Assembly (NCBI GenBank): GCA_013813135.1
Contig: JACCSF010000399.1
Span: 1 to 6,510 of the forward strand
DNA: 6,510 nucleotides
Source of the DNA: Thermoleophilaceae bacterium
GTDB taxonomy: Bacteria > Actinomycetota > Thermoleophilia > Solirubrobacterales > Thermoleophilaceae
Reading direction: 5' to 3'
In this document: positions 6,186-6,510 of the stretch, piece after piece
How the letters are laid out: each line of letters opens with the position of its first letter
How positions within the stretch are numbered: the first letter of the stretch is position 1
Position numbers and translations under genes: made by a program
Notes under the pieces: model-generated
The model's input: only the letters and a program-made list of their open reading frames with translations
Told to the model about the DNA's origin: nothing
The model's database searches: none

Positions 6186-6510
6186 CCGGCGCCCCGTCGT
6201 GCCGCCCACTGGACGACGGGCAGCTGCGCCCGCCATGCGGTGAAGCTTCCGACCGCGTCGGCGTGCTCGAGCCCGATGCGCATGAGCTGCCCGCCGTGCG
6301 ACGCGCGCGCCTCGAGCAGGCGGGCCTCTCCCTCCAGTGTCACGGCGTTGGCCACGATCCGCCCCCCCGGCAGCAGCGCCGACCAGCATCGCTCGAGCAG
6401 CTCGGGCTCGGTCACGCCTCCGCCGACGAAGATCGCGTCCGGAGCGTCGAGGCCGTCGAGGGCCGCGGGCGCGCGGCCCCGGCGGACCTCCAGCCGCGGC
6501 ACGCCCAGCC
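6182..6510 (-). CDS. cobL: CobL C-terminal part (precorrin-6Y C5,15-methyltransferase, decarboxylating), cut by window edge
   Basis: About 109 C-terminal codons are visible and the frame runs open off the right edge. The visible part belongs to the CbiT-like domain, a Rossmann-type methyltransferase that methylates C15 and removes the ring C acetate carboxyl. Seen here are GVPRLEVRRGRAPAAL, PDAIFVGGGVTEPELLERCW and LLPGGRIVANAVTLEGEARLLEA, then the typical ending LPVVQWAARRGAG. The GTG at 6502 is an internal valine, not a start, because the upstream codons continue the family pattern LGVP. Whether the N-terminal CbiE-like domain (C5 methylation) is fused, as in CobL, cannot be seen. A standalone CbiT is possible. 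The gene leads the reverse arm within this window, and its promoter lies outside. Confidence 0.9.
   Translation of the reverse strand, partial: LGVPRLEVRRGRAPAALDGLDAPDAIFVGGGVTEPELLERCWSALLPGGRIVANAVTLEGEARLLEARASHGGQLMRIGLEHADAVGSFTAWRAQLPVVQWAARRGAG

Overview
The window is a very GC-rich piece of a cobalamin (vitamin B12) biosynthesis locus. Almost every third codon position is G or C, and GTG is used as a start codon four times. The protein repertoire points to an actinobacterium: the CobI-CobJ fusion and the CobM sequence style both fit. The order cobG-cobH-cobIJ facing cobK-cobM-cobL is also the one I recall from Mycobacterium tuberculosis. A deep-branching group such as Thermoleophilia is possible, but I cannot place it further by eye. 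The locus encodes the aerobic route: CobG, the oxygen-dependent ring-contraction enzyme, is present, with its cysteine motifs intact.

Layout. Bases 1-104 probably hold the last codons of an unrelated forward gene. Bases 105-177 are a short spacer with GC hairpins and no convincing promoter. A cobalamin riboswitch (about 178-335) follows, then a leader with two small hairpins (336-367) ending directly against a strong Shine-Dalgarno sequence (368-373). The forward arm is cbtB, cbtA, cobG, cobH and cobIJ (380-4711). The reverse arm, read from the right edge leftwards, is cobL (3' part only), cobM and cobK (6510-4684). The two arms converge, and the last codons of cobIJ and cobK overlap by 28 bp.

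How the genes work together. CbtB and CbtA are a predicted cobalt importer, placed first under B12 control, so metal supply and corrin synthesis would be shut down together when cobalamin is plentiful. CobI methylates precorrin-2 at C20. CobG hydroxylates precorrin-3A, and CobJ methylates C17 and contracts the ring to precorrin-4. CobM methylates C11 to give precorrin-5. CobK reduces precorrin-6A. CobL methylates C5 and C15 and decarboxylates to precorrin-8. CobH moves the C11 methyl group to C12 to give hydrogenobyrinate. The missing step is precorrin-5 to precorrin-6A (C1 methylation and deacylation, CobF in the classical aerobic pathway), which is not encoded here and must lie elsewhere or be done differently.

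I see no undescribed system. The points most worth a second look are the riboswitch expression platform, the overlapping convergent arms, and the unbroken chain of 4-nt start/stop overlaps.
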